NCBI GenBank assembly: GCA_934663625.1
Contig: CAKUKP010000031.1
Location: forward strand, 1 to 31,556
Source: an uncultured Clostridia bacterium
Lineage (GTDB): Bacteria > Bacillota > Clostridia > Christensenellales > Aristaeellaceae
Length of the DNA: 31,556 nt
Direction of reading: 5' to 3'
A program made the translations under genes and the position numbers. How positions within the stretch are numbered: position 1 is the first letter of the stretch; each line of letters begins with the position of its first letter. A model generated the notes under the pieces. It was not told where the DNA came from and made no database searches. It saw nothing but the letters and a program-made list of their open reading frames with translations. Positions 30,947 through 31,556 of this stretch are shown here, one piece after another.

Positions 30947-31556
30947 ATGAAGAAACGCTTGTTGTCTGCACTGATTCGAGCGCTGCTGGGCGCAAGCTGT
31001 GCGTTGGCCGAGGAGGCAGACCCGAAGGAGTTTGAATGCCTGGGCTATCATTTACCCTGCGTGAAGATGAAACGGTGGAGATAACAAAATATGGCGGGAA
31101 AGCGGAAGAATTGGAGATTTCTGCAAAGCTGGATGGAAAACGTGTAACCAGAATTGGTGAGGGCGCGTTTGCTGCCTGTAAAAGTCTTACCGGAGTCACC
31201 ATCCCTGACAGTGTGACTGAAATTGGCAGGAATGCGTTTTATGACTGCACCGGTCTTTGCGGGATCACGATTCCGGATAGTGTAACCAGAATTGGTGAGG
31301 GTGCGTTTGCTGCCTGTAGAATCTTACCAACGTTGCGATCCCCGATGGTGTGACGGAAATTGGCAGTGTAGCGTTTTCAGGGTGCAAAAGCCTTGTCGGA
31401 ATTACGATCCCTGACAGCGTGATTAAAATTGGCAAGGCTGCGTTTAGCGGCTGCGACAACCTGACCATGACGGTAGGACACGGTTCATATGCCGAGCAGT
31501 ACGCCGTCGATAATGGGATCAATTACATGTACCCGGATTCCATGGACTGGCTGAAC
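30947..31556 (+). pseudogene. BspA-like LRR protein, copy 3, broken by two frameshifts and cut by window end
   Basis: Starts at ATG 30947 with AAAGGAG at 30932-30938 and a signal peptide (MKKRLLSALI...CALAEEADP). The frame dies at a TAA at 31082-31084, right after ECLGYH. Aligning to copy 2 shows that one T is missing at about 31050-31053 (CATTTACC for CATTTTACC); from there a +1-shifted frame reads FTLREDETVEITKY and LRR units. A second single-base loss at about 31318-31322 (TGTAGAATC for TGTAGAAATC) shifts it again, and the last frame reads VAIPDGVTEIGSVAF to DSMDWLN at the window edge. With both bases restored the gene would be about 200 residues with about five LRRs and no insert module. 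It is either a genuine pseudogene or has two assembly errors; the clean 5' signals are intact. Confidence 0.8.

Overview
The window looks like chromosomal DNA of an endospore-lineage Clostridia (Firmicutes/Bacillota), probably an uncultured gut-type member. The evidence is spoIVB with a sigma-F-like promoter, a T-box riboswitch, a CD1247-type zinc-ribbon protein beside efp, the tilS-hpt-ftsH order, purine-rich Shine-Dalgarno sites, and BspA-like and Big_2 surface proteins. Most genes are GC-rich (runs of gcg/cgc codons). A HIRAN-domain gene and parts of the BspA cluster are clearly more AT-rich. Placement below class is a guess (Christensenellales-like is possible). I see no rRNA, tRNA, CRISPR array, transposase or phage gene.

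Layout. 1-1.5 kb: the 3' end of an M24 aminopeptidase, efp, and a CD1247-like protein. 1.6-4.75 kb: a consensus promoter, a membrane-anchored CapA-like protein and glnS. 4.85-5.5 kb: an AT-rich, single-gene HIRAN/tail-anchor insertion. 5.5-8.8 kb, minus strand: vanW-like, ridA and prs with one promoter and one terminator. 8.9-13.1 kb, minus strand: the housekeeping operon tilS-hpt-ftsH. 13.1-17.2 kb, plus strand: spoIVB, a YitT-family membrane protein, and a MATE transporter with a striking leader (consensus promoter, AUG-UAA start-stop ORF, attenuator-like hairpin). 17.2-21.5 kb, minus strand: a 1418-residue secreted NlpC/P60-type protein built from three superrepeats. 21.6-24.6 kb, plus strand: araD, then a T-box-controlled AGCS amino-acid symporter with a signal-peptide-like extension. 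24.6-25.8 kb, minus strand: a secreted CAP/SCP protein with a Big_2 domain. 25.9-28.2 kb: an EF-G2-type translational GTPase. 28.2-31.6 kb: three tandem BspA-like leucine-rich-repeat genes, the third broken by two frameshifts and running to the window edge.

The genes fall into three themes: translation (efp, glnS, tilS, EF-G2, T-box), purine/PRPP metabolism (prs makes PRPP, hpt uses it), and the cell envelope or sporulation (capA-like, vanW-like, ftsH, spoIVB, NlpC/Big_2, CAP/Big_2, BspA). I do not see a clear multi-gene novel system. The best candidates for something undescribed are the MATE start-stop leader, the T-box on an AGCS transporter, the Cys-paired superrepeat architecture of the NlpC protein, the HIRAN/tail-anchor protein, and the decaying BspA array.
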